From Mytilus galloprovincialis (lineage: Eukaryota; Mollusca; Bivalvia; Mytilida; Mytilidae), in the NCBI RefSeq assembly GCF_965363235.1, contig NC_134841.1, forward strand, positions 31,959,440 to 32,023,439: 64,000 nucleotides of DNA, read 5' to 3'. Position 1 is the first letter of the stretch. Each line of letters starts with the position of its first letter. A program made the translations under genes and the position numbers. Below are positions 36,204-47,832 of the stretch, piece after piece. The notes below the pieces were generated by a model. The model had not been told where the DNA came from. It did not search any database and saw only the letters and a program-made list of their open reading frames with translations.

Positions 36204-39075
36204 TTAAGGTTTGTAGGTTGTACTGTCGTGGAAGGCTTCTGGAACTTTATACTCTGGTGGTTGTCTTATACATCCAAAATCATGTATTTGTGCATCATGA
36301 TATTGTATCAAAACTCTGAAATAAACAAGTATAAGTTTACACTTTTTCTATCTGCACACAATAAAATAAATATGACATCACGATCTTAAACTTTTAATCA
36401 AATGCTCTACTATGACTTTGCAATTGCTCTTCCATTCAAAGGTGTATAGCAGATATACTTTGTTCACAAACCAAAACGTAAAAAGACTAAATGTCAAAAA
36501 AAAAAAAAAAAAGAAAAAAACAAATTCTACCCCTCCCAATACAAACCCACACAAGTCAGTTATGATTAACTAAATAGAATATCGTATGTTAACACCAAGA
36601 TATCACTGGGTTACTTTCTTATCGACAAATACACCACATCTGTTTTTCTTTACGCAAATTTATTTTGTTTTACAATATATTTTTTTATATTCAGCAAAAC
36701 CAAAATATTCTTGCCTATATTGCTAAATAATGGACATCTTTTCAAGTGTCCTGTCTTAACTGATTTATATTGTAAGAGACTATGGAATATATAAAATTTC
36801 ACTGGAATGAAATGATACTTGATATAAAAACTTTCAATTAATTTAAAGTATAAAATAGACAATGGAAATGGGGAATGTGTCAAAGAGACAACAATCAGAC
36901 CAGAGAGCAGACCGTAGTGTATGTTAATTAACTTTGTCATTTTCCAGATGATATTATTCAGTATATTGTTAGCCTCTTCTAATTGTATGTGCACAAATGT
37001 ACAAATGTATCTTAATTAATTTGTTATGCTATGATAATCATTGTGAAATTGTTAATTTTAGTATACTAGTATGCTCATTGAAGGTCTATGATTAGTTAAT
37101 CAAATCTGGAATCTATTGTTCACGTATTTCACTGAGGTCGATGTTTAAAAGCTATAGCGATATCATCAAGCATATATACCTAGACAAAGGCAGTCTTAGT
37201 TCTTTACAGAAAAACTTCAGGAACTGACGAGAATATCCTGGATTGTTTTTCTCATTAAACCTGGCACAAGTCATCATATCTATAAATGCCATTGGATCAC
37301 TACTACCGTTATGGCTCATTCTATCTCCTCTGGTGATACTAACGTAAATACACTGAAAATATTAATAGTTCAGAGCTAATGTTAGTTCTAAATTTCACAT
37401 GGATATAATGTCCAAAGTGGGGTTTTTTGTGTCTTGTTTTTATAGTCTTGTTTCAGTGGTTGATTTCTCGTTTTATTCATGTTTAATTTCTAATCTAATA
37501 TTAGTAGTAGCAGATTTACTTCACCTTTGAAATGAGAAATAGCAAAGGTAAACTATAAAACTAGTTTTCAACAAACAATGCTATATGCATTTGTTGTCTC
37601 TTTGACACATTCCCCATTTCCATTCTCAATTTTATCAATAAATTTAGACTTAATAATCCATCCAGGAATAACTTTACTATCCCATGCTCTATCGGAATTC
37701 AAATCGTAGTCCTCTGAGAGGCGTGTGCTTTTTTATCGTTCCGTTTAATGTCAAGATTACTGTCTCATTTAGGAATATTCAACATTATTTAATGTGTAGA
37801 TTGATTGCTGTCTCGCTGAGGTGTATCTTAAAGTGTTGAATGTACAAATTTATTACTGTCTATTTGAGGTGAACACCACATTGTTAAATATGTCGATGAA
37901 TTACCGTCTACTTAAGGTGCATTACACTGTGTTGAATATTTAAATGGATAACCGTCTTATTGAGGTGAATCCCACATTTGCTTTGATTTTAGAATTGAAT
38001 GCGTCTTGTTGTAAATTTATTGGGATGCAAAAACGTTGACCGTTGGGACAATATGCATGAAGCGTTAATTTTTGAAAATGTGCACACGGTCAACGCTTTC
38101 CTATACAATTACCAAAGAAGAACTCAAAACTTTCAATTGCTTACTTTTCGCTAGAATCACGAAAACATGATTTCTATCAAGTTTTTCTTTTATTCAAATG
38201 TTCACTTTATGGTGGAATTAAGCTCGTATCATCAAGAAAATTTACATATCATTTTGAAATAAAGGTTAATTTCAGAGAGACCCAAGATTGCTGTTAGCCA
38301 ATCCAATTAACGAATTATAATTCAAACATTTAATGTCATTACTTTCATGTATTGAACATGTTTGCGATAAACAATATAAATGATCTGTACTGAATTTTTA
38401 TTATTCTGAACTACTAATGTAAAAGCGTATGCATATGCCTGTTCTTAATATCGAACTTCCTAAGTGGTCGTCTATTACTGTGGATTCATTATTATTCGTT
38501 GGATACCAATTTTTGTGGATTTCGTGGGAATAGGTTTACCACGAAATTAAATGTTCTATGAATGGCAGATTTTTCATACGCTTGTTTGCAGACCTAGGCT
38601 GAACCACGAAATTAAATATCAACGAACATACAAGTTTCCCTTTATACCCATGAAAATAAATGAATCCACAGTATCCGAATTCAATGGTTGCTTTGATTGC
38701 ATCAGAATCGACATATTGTATAGAAAGTAACGTGGATGAATTCATCTCAAGATGTCTCTGACATTGTTTTACTGTTTTAATGATATTGTCCTATCAAACA
38801 AATATACATACTATACAAAAGCTTAAATTATTGTTCGGTTTGTGCCAAGGCTCCGTGTTGAAGGCCGCACATTGACCTATAATGGTTTACTTTTATAAAT
38901 TGTTATTTTGATGGAGAGTTGTCTCATTGGCACTCACACCACATCTTTCTATATCTATAAATATTACCTCTGTTGAATAGTTGACAACCTCGGATACCAT
39001 CTCCGCCACTTTATGTTCAAACCCAGCAGGAATATCCTCATCTTTTAAGTTTGTGTGGATGATTATTTTTGGCAT
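36204..39075 (-). CDS. MIF-like protein, copy 1 (three coding exons, extended C-terminus)
   Basis: Coding exons are 38968-39075 (108 bp), 37180-37352 (173 bp) and 36204-36315. The first two have exactly the sizes and phases of vertebrate MIF exons 1 and 2. The product is 130 residues: MPKIIIHTNLKDEDIPAGFE aligns with human MPMFVVNTNVPRASVPDGF, and NGSSDPMAF with GGSSEPCAL. PGYSRQFLKFFCKELRLPLS aligns with the SYSKLLCGLLAERLRISPD helix, and RVLIQYHD with RVYINYYD. Catalytic Pro1 is kept. Lys32 appears replaced by Tyr, and the CxxC pair is absent, so tautomerase and redox activity are doubtful. Without a signal peptide it would use the unconventional export known for MIF. The last 15-20 residues (from QPPEYK) exceed the usual 115 and arise from an 11-base difference from copy 2. 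A non-coding exon ends at 39308 (AAG|GTAAGT) and splices to 39090. Confidence 0.87.
38476..38673. mobile_element. Palindromic MITE, copy 1
   Basis: Ends are TACTGTGGATTCATT and AATGAATCCACAGTA, exact inverted repeats. The interior pairs further (GATTTCGTGG / CCACGAAAT repeated). It lies in intron 1 of MIF-like copy 1. The paralogue at 49960-50172 has a decayed right end. Confidence 0.8.
38808..38955 (+). mobile_element. Repeat family C insertion next to the exon 1 donor of MIF-like copy 1
   Basis: Unit 2 reads AAATATACATAAATATTACC at this point (near 50291). In unit 1 about 148 bp with the TGGAGAGTTGTCTCATTGGC signature is inserted, leaving only about 11 bases before the splice donor at 38967. 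Confidence 0.75.
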
Positions 39076-39368
39076 GATGATAACTTTTCACTGTAAATTT
39101 GCAAGTGACCATATAATCATTGCCAGCATGTCAAGATATATATATTCCTTGACAGATTAATGATGAGGTGTTTATTACTTACTACAGATATACATACAAG
39201 CCGACATTATTTGACTAAATTCAGACAAAAAGTTTCGAGTTTGACAATTTCATTTCTTGAATTTCTAAACTTCAGAATAAACATAAACCATTTAGTAGTT
39301 AACTTACCTTTACAATGTAATACAGATGACCGAATGACTTTGATAAGATAACATCATGGTCATCATTA

Positions 39369-41639
39369 TCACGGGTTCTAAGGTCGTCATATCGAGGAGA
39401 TTTTAGTACAGTGATTTTGTCATAGTTTGGATAAGTTTGACATGGTTAATTTATGTTACGTTTCTAAACTATTGCCTCTGTTCTATTCACACAAGCAGAT
39501 GAAGAGCAAATAAGATGTTTGAATCTGTATTGGATGTCAAACGATCTACATTAGAATTGTTGTTTCACGAAATTAATGCAGAATAAGCAAGATATCGGAA
39601 TTGCTATGGTTTTGTTAAGCGATTAACATGGTTCAGTTAAGAGTCTAGAAATTCGTCATGGTTTTGGTCAAGTTTGTCATGGTTTAGATCGAAATAAATA
39701 CATATGTGTTTCACTTTAATACTGAAAATTTGTTTGATAGCGCCTGTTATTGAACGAAGTTACACTATATATTAACTGCCTAAGAAGAAAAAAAGCCAAA
39801 TTTATTGGGTGTAATTGTCAAAGCGTAAATTAAACATGTAAGTTTTCTACAATATAATTTTAAAAGTCACTGCTCTTTCAAACTAGCTCTCGATATAATT
39901 ATACAAATCAATACATAGCGCTGCTTCTGTTTCACATAGAATCTTTTCTCTGTATGTCCATGCTTGATTCTGCCAAGTATATTGTGAGCGGCATCACTAG
40001 TCAAATAGCTAAAGACTTCTACTTTAAAGTTGCAAATTCTTGTTTTTACATTTTTCCTAGAAATTTGTACATTTGTTTGTTTTTCTTTATTTCAAATTTT
40101 GAACCAGTTTATGATGAAAAAAGGAGATGTGGGGTTATAGGTCCATGATACAGTAACCCTGCTACAAAACTAACCAAAAGATATTGAGAGGACATCATAA
40201 GTCTTCAACCATTTATGAAACAGAATCGTTACGCGTGACATGGACACCAGTTTTAAAACATAATGGTTTTAAAACTATATGTGAATTTACAATAAAAAAA
40301 TACTTTCAAAGATCGAATTTAAAATATGAAAGATCACAATTTCGATTTGGATTTCAGCCGACATAACGTCAAAGTTTATCAATTATTATTACGAATCAAT
40401 AAAAATCTTTGTAATCAGTGTATGTAATGTGCGAACTTTGTTGTTTTTGTGATGCGATTCATGTTAACTGTTGAATAATAATTTCATTTTCACTGAAGAG
40501 CGATTCATTACTGTTGTATATGCGATGCATTTTCACAGAAGAATTTTAATTAATTTTCATCATATAAAGTCGTAATTTAGCCGACTCTCTAACATAATTT
40601 ATAAAGTCAGAAGGATTGATTATATATGAATACTTTGTGAGTGTGAAAGTCTGAGGTAATATATCAATGCCGTAAAAGTGGTATGTATTGCTCATTGTTG
40701 AAACCCGTATTTTTGCACAATTTCTGTGTCATTTAGGTCTCTTGTAGAAAGTTGTCTTATTGGCAATCATACCACATCTTCTTTTTTATATTGTCAATAT
40801 TCTCTGATAATTTGTTCAGACCCAGATCTATATGTAAGATTAAATATATCCTTTCCTATGACACGCGGTCGCCATCATTTTATACATAAAATTTGGACAG
40901 CTAAAGTAGCTACCATTTGATTTTCTGATAGGGGACGGATGGGGCTTTGGATTTTGTTTACATTGAGACAAAGTAAAATGTATTTTTTGTCCATGCAAAA
41001 TAACCTGAAATTTTTTCCAGGCAAAGTAACTTGTTATTTTTACCAGGGCCAATCAAAAACAATTTTTTTCACGTAGTGATCAAAACCTACTAGGAGGGTT
41101 TGGGTAAGTTGGTTATACCCGTGCATATTTAAGTGATCATCTACGACCAGTTTGCTTTTTAAATATCATCAGTATAAAAGTAATTTTTAAGACTATTTAC
41201 AGTTGTTGCATTTCGAATTATCATATAAAATAATAATGAAAAATCATCGCACCTGCAAAAATTCCACATCAGAAATGATTGCACTTTCAGTGATAATTCA
41301 TCGCAATTATAGTTAAAATGTATAGCATCCAGTCAACGATATCATGGATTCAGCTGCTTTAATTACACTTTTGGGGACTTTAATCTTGTGATTATACATT
41401 AGAAAGTTATATTCTTATTTAATTGTGTTAAAACATTCATTTAAATCAATTATTTCGTACTTTCAAAAAGTAAACAAACGCATTTTTTCCCGTCATATCC
41501 GAAAATATCCGAATGTTTACATTTTTGCATTGATTGTCATCAAACACACTTAATTAACACGGTCATGTCAAATGCATCCAAACTATGACAAAATCACTGT
41601 ACTAAACGATCCTCCATATGACGACCTTACTACCCGTGA
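39369..41639. mobile_element. 2.27 kb inverted-repeat element upstream of MIF-like copy 1
   Basis: The left end TCACGGGTTCTAAGGTCGTC and the reverse complement of the right end TCACGGGTAGTAAGGTCGTC continue to match for about 80 bases (for example TTTAGTACAGTGATTTTGTC in both). TTA flanks both sides (39366-39368 and 41640-41642). No transposase ORF is visible; older repeats (family C at 40725-40790, part of the G-tract MITE at 40905-41070) are nested inside. A three-base TTA duplication fits PIF/Harbinger-type insertion. It is absent from unit 2. Confidence 0.8.
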
Positions 41640-41754
41640 TTATACGTCGTTCAGGTTAAAAATGCAGTTTTAAGATATATGGGCACATAGGCCACCGTAG
41701 TAATTTTGAGTAGTATGGTCTCTTATTAAGAAAGCAATAAACGTGGTTGTTAAA

Positions 41755-42125
41755 AGTGATATATGCTTTTTTGTGCTTCTTTGTTAAATATTTGTTTGTT
41801 TTTGTTCTGATGAAGATTGTGACGCGTTGTTGACTGCTGTACCCCTATTTTGACATTTTTGCCTATTATGTCTGTTTTTTTTTTCACGCATCGTTTTCAA
41901 ATTAATGGGATTCGATGCGACTGTCATACAAGTGATAGGTTTAAAGCTATAAACCCAGGTTTAATCCACCATTGTTTACACAAGTCAGGAATATGACAAT
42001 TAATGTCCATTCGTTTCATGTGTTTGTGCTTTAGATTTTGCCATTTGACATGGGACTTTCGGTTTTGAATTTTCCTCAAAGTTTACTATTATTTGTGATT
42101 TTAACTTTATCCTTTGCTGTGAACT
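41755..42125 (+). repeat. Dispersed repeat family B copy
   Basis: TTGACTGCTGTACCCC, CACGCATCG, CCAGGTTTAATCCACCATTG and TCGGTTTTGAATTTTCCTC occur in family order. Inside the 3 kb present only in unit 1. Confidence 0.7.
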
Positions 42126-43079
42126 TAATTTGTACTTTTTCTTTTATATCAAATCGCGTTGACATTTTTGAGAATTCGTGTTCTTTAAATTGATTAATGT
42201 GCTTTCCTTCGAGTCATTCACAATAAGCATATTTGTCGTAATAATTTCACTTAGAGTTCTTTTAATATATAAATATTCAAGGACAAGTTCACATGGAAAA
42301 AGTCCTTAAACTTCATCTTCCGCTATATTTATAACATGAAGATAGCCTATAACATGATAACTGTGCTAGCAACTTGATATAGCTAAGTGCTTTATCCTTG
42401 GACTTGAACCTATAAAAAGCTATGTTGGTAATAATTTTTGGATATATCTAAAATAATAAATAATTAATATAGCAACATCATCCGTTTTTTTTTCTAAAAA
42501 TTAATAGACAACGTGAAGGGACTTTTATTTATATGTTAAAAAGTAAGAATGTAACCTCTGACCGCGTAAATGCTTGACTTGGTTAATATCAATCTACAAA
42601 ACATTGTCTTTAAAATCTAAGGTATGTTTAGGACATACACATTGCTCCCTGTATTATGATCGATAACATGTTGAGGAATAATTTCCGACAATTTGAAAAT
42701 CCAAAGCTACTTAGAATTATTAAAAGAGCTATAAACTAAAAGGACCAAAAAGTATAGCCAAAGCTGGGCAAGGAATCAGAGCTTTGTATGAATGGGACAT
42801 ATTCCTAAATTTTAAATACTTTTCAAAATGTAACAGCAAATTCTAATAATACAAAATCCTAAGATTTTTTTTCCAATTTTTTGTTGTAAAGATATTTTTT
42901 GTTAAAGTTTGATTAGTACTTCAACTTATTTCATTATGTTTTCGGAAAGAAATCTGTGTATAACTGAGAAATTATTACACCAGGGTTTTTGATATCACAA
43001 ACTAGCCAAATCATTTACTAAATTTTATCATAAAAGAGCGCATGCAAACAGGGAAAGTCGAACATTTTAAACCTCCGAA

Positions 43080-43500
43080 AAAAACTTCCGATTTTTCAGA
43101 CACCAAAAACACCTGAATAAATTACAAAAAAATCACTAGAGAATGTCAAGCCCAATGGAAACAACAATGTCATATTAGCAGTAGACTTCAATTGTCCCGA
43201 CTTCATATGGGACACAGCTCTAGAACCAGACAGAGAGGAACTAGTTAACATAGCGAAAACACACAACCTTACACAAATACACACAGTATCAACTCGTAAA
43301 GGTAATCTTCTAAACCTTGTGTTTGTAAACAAACCTAACAGTAGTTTAATCTTCAATCAACGAATCAGTTATATCAGACCCTGGTATGATCATCATCGAC
43401 CTGGAAACAAAGGTCCAACAAAACCGTTAGCCAAGAAAATGCTACAAATATAAGAAAGCAAAACGGGATCACATCAAAACAGACCTGAAACATAGAAGAG
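43080..43500 (+). pseudogene. Truncated endonuclease part of a non-LTR retrotransposon, copy 1
   Basis: With frameshifts it reads NNNVILAVDFNCPDFIWDTA ... REELVNIAKTHNLTQIHTVS, the (G)DFN region of an APE-type endonuclease. Cut off at 43500 where block D begins. The longer paralogue starts at about 51730. Confidence 0.7.
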
Positions 43501-43501
43501 G

Positions 43502-44341
43502 TCATTGGCACTATTACTTCATTTTGTATATCTGCATAAACCTTACAATAATTCCATAACCAAATAAAGTGTTGGAATCTGTTTCTCTAGTAAATTTATT
43601 ATTAAATAATATACATGCAAACTCTTTTCAAGTGATCTGCAAACATGTGTTCTTTTATGGGAAGTCATCAGGCATAGTCTCCTTTTCCGTGACACCACAA
43701 TAGAAAATTCAGAGAAAAGCAAATGAACTTGACGTCATTATCGAATTTTGACCAATGAATAAAGGCAACAGTAGTATACCGCAGATCAAAACGATCGAGA
43801 GAAGACAAATCCAAATTAAAACTAAAACCATGGACAAAATAGAAATTATAAAAGGAAAATAATTTAATAACAGAAAACAAACAACCATGCAACATTCATA
43901 GAAACGAACTATTAGATAATATCTGCCATATAATATTCCTGACTTGGTTATTGAACCATGCATTGCTTAAATAACAAAATAAAAACATATTCGGTAAAGA
44001 GGAAATCGGGTAAGAATTACTCTAAATATCAGCACCAACCTTTTTAATTCTACAAATACTGTAAACCAACTAAATTTCGCGTGCTAATTATTTTCGCGTA
44101 ATTCGCGAGTAGAAAAATAACGCAAATATAAATCGTCGCGAATAAATAAAACTTTTATCTTTGCTTATTATAATACATCCAATAAATTGACAATCTCAAA
44201 ATTAAATAGCCGCGAAGTGGTCTAGAAAGGGTAATACGCGAAATAAAGTATCCGCGAAAATAAGTTGTAGGAAGCATATTTTTATTCTTCCCTCGTCAGT
44301 ATTCAAACTCATATGCTATTGGGATATCGAGGCAACACCGT
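43502..44341 (+). repeat. Duplicated block D, copy 2
   Basis: Same as 21443-22303. It is wedged between the truncated retrotransposon and the start of duplication unit 2; the right junction reads CACCGTCT|GCATCATT. Confidence 0.85.
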
Positions 44342-45009
44342 CTGCATCATTCAAGACCACTCGGCAAACTAGACTGACCTTATAATTCAGCTTTCGGTGA
44401 CCTCTTTCATCATTTCTTCGTTTTTAGAATCTAGAGTTGTTACACAGTACATGATACAATATGCATGTTATATACATGATAACTCTTATTCACTTCAGTT
44501 TATGCTGTTTCACACATTGGCGTACAGACCAACGTAAATCTTCGTCAGCAAAAAAACAGACATACGCTAACATACGTTACTTGAACACCCGATAAACGCT
44601 CATGTACGCTTCTCGTACGTCCTAAATATGCTTAAAGCTCGTTTAGCACACGATACAGATATGATTGACAAGTTAAATTGGTCCAAAATTACTAACCCAT
44701 TAGCAGAATAGATGGTATTTGACCACACCCGCGTACGTCGGTGATATACGCTGATGTGTGACTCCGGTATTAGGTGGTTAAGAGGTCTAGAGCGCTTGAC
44801 ACAATACAGGCCATGTTGCCTCGATATACCATTGTTGTGCTAACATTTAGAGTAATTATGAATGTAATATGTGTATTAGCCGTGCATCAGCTTCACATGT
44901 GATCCAAAAGATGAATATGTCAAAGAGCTGAGACTTGTTTAGACGTACTTATAGAATATATAATTAATTCGTCTAAACACCAACCTAACAATGTTAGATC
45001 TGTTAAATT

Positions 45010-45110
45010 TTTTTTTCTAATTGCCTCGCCGGGATCCGAACTCATGCTACTGAGATATCGTGGCACCAAATCGCTTTGTACAATGCCCAACACGCTAGAC
45101 CACTTTACCA
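45010..45110 (-). repeat. tRNA-like SINE head, copy 2
   Basis: Paralogue of 33290-33385, with B-box-like GAGTTCGGATCCCGG on the minus strand. A further A-box-side fragment (GGTGGTTAAGAGGTCTAGAG) lies on the plus strand at 44774-44830. Confidence 0.55.
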
Positions 45111-45406
45111 CATATGCTCTACTTTATATATTATATACCGGGATACATATATTCAAGGACAACATAACATGAATAATCAAGTCTATTTAACTTACACAGC
45201 CTTCATTACATAAAGATACCATATTATTAATTACATTTATCTGACCTAGTCACTTTAGACAACAAAGTAATTTATCCTTGGACTTGAACCGATACAAAAA
45301 ATAAGACATATGAAACGATTACATCTGATTAACATAGAAGTTATAAATAAATATTCTATCTTTTTTAAAATAAGTGTCATTAATGATTTGTTGCATTTAT
45401 TTTTTT

Positions 45407-45761
45407 ATAAATAAATTTGGTGTATTTACTGTCTTCTGATTGGTTAAAAGTATTAGTTTTATTTTCAATGTTATCAATTTTTATGCGACACGCCCACTCT
45501 GACGTTGTGTATTCATACGCCAACATGTGTGTACGTTGTTTTGGTTAATATAAATAATATAAAAAGTTCTTTGAGCCTTATTTTTGATAGAAATTTATTT
45601 ATAATGAATGGCAATAATTTATTTTGAATTTATTGACGCATAAAATTAATTTTTGACTCTTCACATTTTACATAATCCGCTTCGCGGATTATTCAATGTG
45701 AAGAGTCAAAAATTAATTTTATGGTTCAATAAATTCAAAATAAATAATAGCCATTCATTAA
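45407..45761. mobile_element. Hairpin element inserted only in duplication unit 2
   Basis: 45603-45759 is a near-perfect palindrome with arms of about 75 bases and almost no loop. The arms end in AATGAATGGC / CCATTCATT and the centre reads AATCCGCTTCGCGGATTATT. Unit 1 lacks the whole block (its sequence passes from the T-run at about 33667 directly to GTCATTTAAAAG), so the insertion post-dates the duplication or was lost in unit 1. Confidence 0.8.
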
Positions 45762-47700
45762 GTCATTTAAAAGTAAAATTACAAAGATACTAAACTCCGA
45801 GGAAAATTCAACACGAAAAGTCCTTACTCAAATAGGCAAAATCAAAAGCTCAACCACATCAAACGACTGGATACCTTATCACTGCTTTTGTACGGCAATA
45901 AGAATCGCTGAACATTTTTGTTTTCCTATAAATTGCCAAAATCTTAATTTTTTGTTGATAAATGATAACACTTCAATATACATTTGAAAAAAATATAAAA
46001 TTACAACAATAATACAGCACATCAACTTATTCTTAAAAACAATTAATAAACAACTTCGTATAACATTTTATTCATATTGTTCAAAAGTAACACTTTCACC
46101 TCAGACCTACTTAAAAGCGTGATTTGTTATTATCGATCTACAAATAATTGTAATCACAACTAATATATATAGGAAGATGTGTTATGAGTGCCAATGAGAC
46201 AACTCTCCATCCAAATCCAAATCACAATTTATCAAAGTAAACTAGTATAGGTTAAGCTACGGCCTTCAACAAGGAGACTTGGCTCACACCGAACAGTAAG
46301 CTATAAAGGGCCACAAAAAAATTAATAGTGTAAAACCATTCAATCGGGAAAACCAACGGTCTAATCTATATAAAAAACGAGAAACGAGGAACATCAGATT
46401 CCTAACTTAGGACAGGTGCAAACAACTAAAGCGAGTTTAAATGTTTTAATGGTACCAAACCTTCATCACAACATAGAAAGACACACTATAAAGTATCAAT
46501 TGGAATGGCTTATCTCAATCAAAAGACGTAGTAACACAAATGAAAATACATTGAACGAATAAACTTGATCTATGAGATAATGCAAATACAAAGTTAATAA
46601 AAATTAGGGATGAATAATTGTTGTTTGTTCTTCCTTTCTCACCAATCTTTTCAGGCAAATTTCTGACGAAAAACACATACGTTTGTGTCGGACTTTCTTT
46701 TTTTCCCCATATATTTGTAGTGAAGATCTTTTTTGGTCCAACATACTTATTCCGACTTATTTCATATGTTTCGGTATTGAAGTTTTTCTGTTACAAATTT
46801 CCTTCAATTTTAATTACATGTCAGTGTTCCTCTAATCCATGCAAACTCCTAATGTTTTTGTGTCATATAGAAAAATCATCATCCCTAGACTTCTTCAGTC
46901 CCTGCAGTAAAACCATTGCTTACTTATTCTTAATTAGTGGATGTTTTTCTGTGCAAGATGCAATAACTCTCAACCATGTTCGATCGAAATTTGGACATTT
47001 AATTTACCTCCTCGTGTAGGAAAAGGACCATTCCAACAAATTCTGAAGGTACTTGAGTGGTTTGTTGCAAGGCAAACATTCTGTAGGTATCCAACATTAC
47101 CTCATGTTTATTGGATTCTAACGTTTTTCTCTTTTAATCGCTTGCAGATTCTACCATTTGTATTGATTCTTGAGTTGTTCTCGGCCTTAATATGCATGAA
47201 GTAATTTCAAATGAATACTAAGCAAGCCACTGATTGGTTTATAAAAAGGTCACTGAAGAAAGTGATTTGAAATTTCCCCTTAAACAATTTACAATAGCAA
47301 CTTACAAGATAGTTATTCTATTTTCCTGATTTCATTGTTATATCAGATTAAGAAAATATTCTTTTCCATTTTTGTTTAAATTTCATTCTTTAATTGTTAC
47401 CTGAATAAATATGTCCCATTAAAAAGAAGCCACTAGTGAAATAAGTACGTTGACAAAGATATCATTAGCTTGATTTGGCACAACTTTTTGGAATATTTGG
47501 TCTTTAATATTCTTTAAAAAAGCAATTGGTTTGACATTCTAACCTTTCTGGTTCAAGAACCACAGAAGAGTCTCGGTTAACGGAACACCTAAGGGAGTAT
47601 AAGATAATAAGTCTGGTATTCACATTCGTTTTTACATAAAATAATATTTAAGTAAAGCTTAGGTTTTCTATTTATTAAAATTGTGTATGTGAAATGTTAT

Positions 47701-47706
47701 TTTATT
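47701..47706 (-). promoter_or_regulatory. AATAAA polyadenylation signal of MIF-like copy 2
   Basis: AATAAA on the minus strand 127 bases after the stop codon, orthologous in position to 36115-36120. Confidence 0.5.
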
Positions 47707-47832
47707 GTTAATGCTTTATAGACAACCGAGTGTGATTTGTATATCACTACCGTCAAGTTCCGTCATTGTACTTATGTGGTGATACTGACTTAAGGTTTGT
47801 AGGTTGTACTGTCGTGGAAAGCTTCCGGAACT

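Larger units (their letters stand above)
32747..43500. repeat. Segmental duplication, unit 1
   Basis: 32747-39351 aligns collinearly with 44342-50950, and about 42320-43500 with about 50955-52145. Together they form one tandem unit, carrying one MIF-like gene per copy. In this unit about 3 kb (39352-42320) separates the two homologous parts. Other extra blocks here are 34327-34805, 37590-37640 and 38808-38955. Confidence 0.9.

Noticed and set aside
36600-36660. Candidate MIF exon 3 (R-C-G-V-F-V-D-K-K frame)
   Set aside because: No acceptor in unit 2 and no similarity to the MIF C-terminus. The exon at 36204-36315 has an acceptor and the RV(L)IQYHD match.
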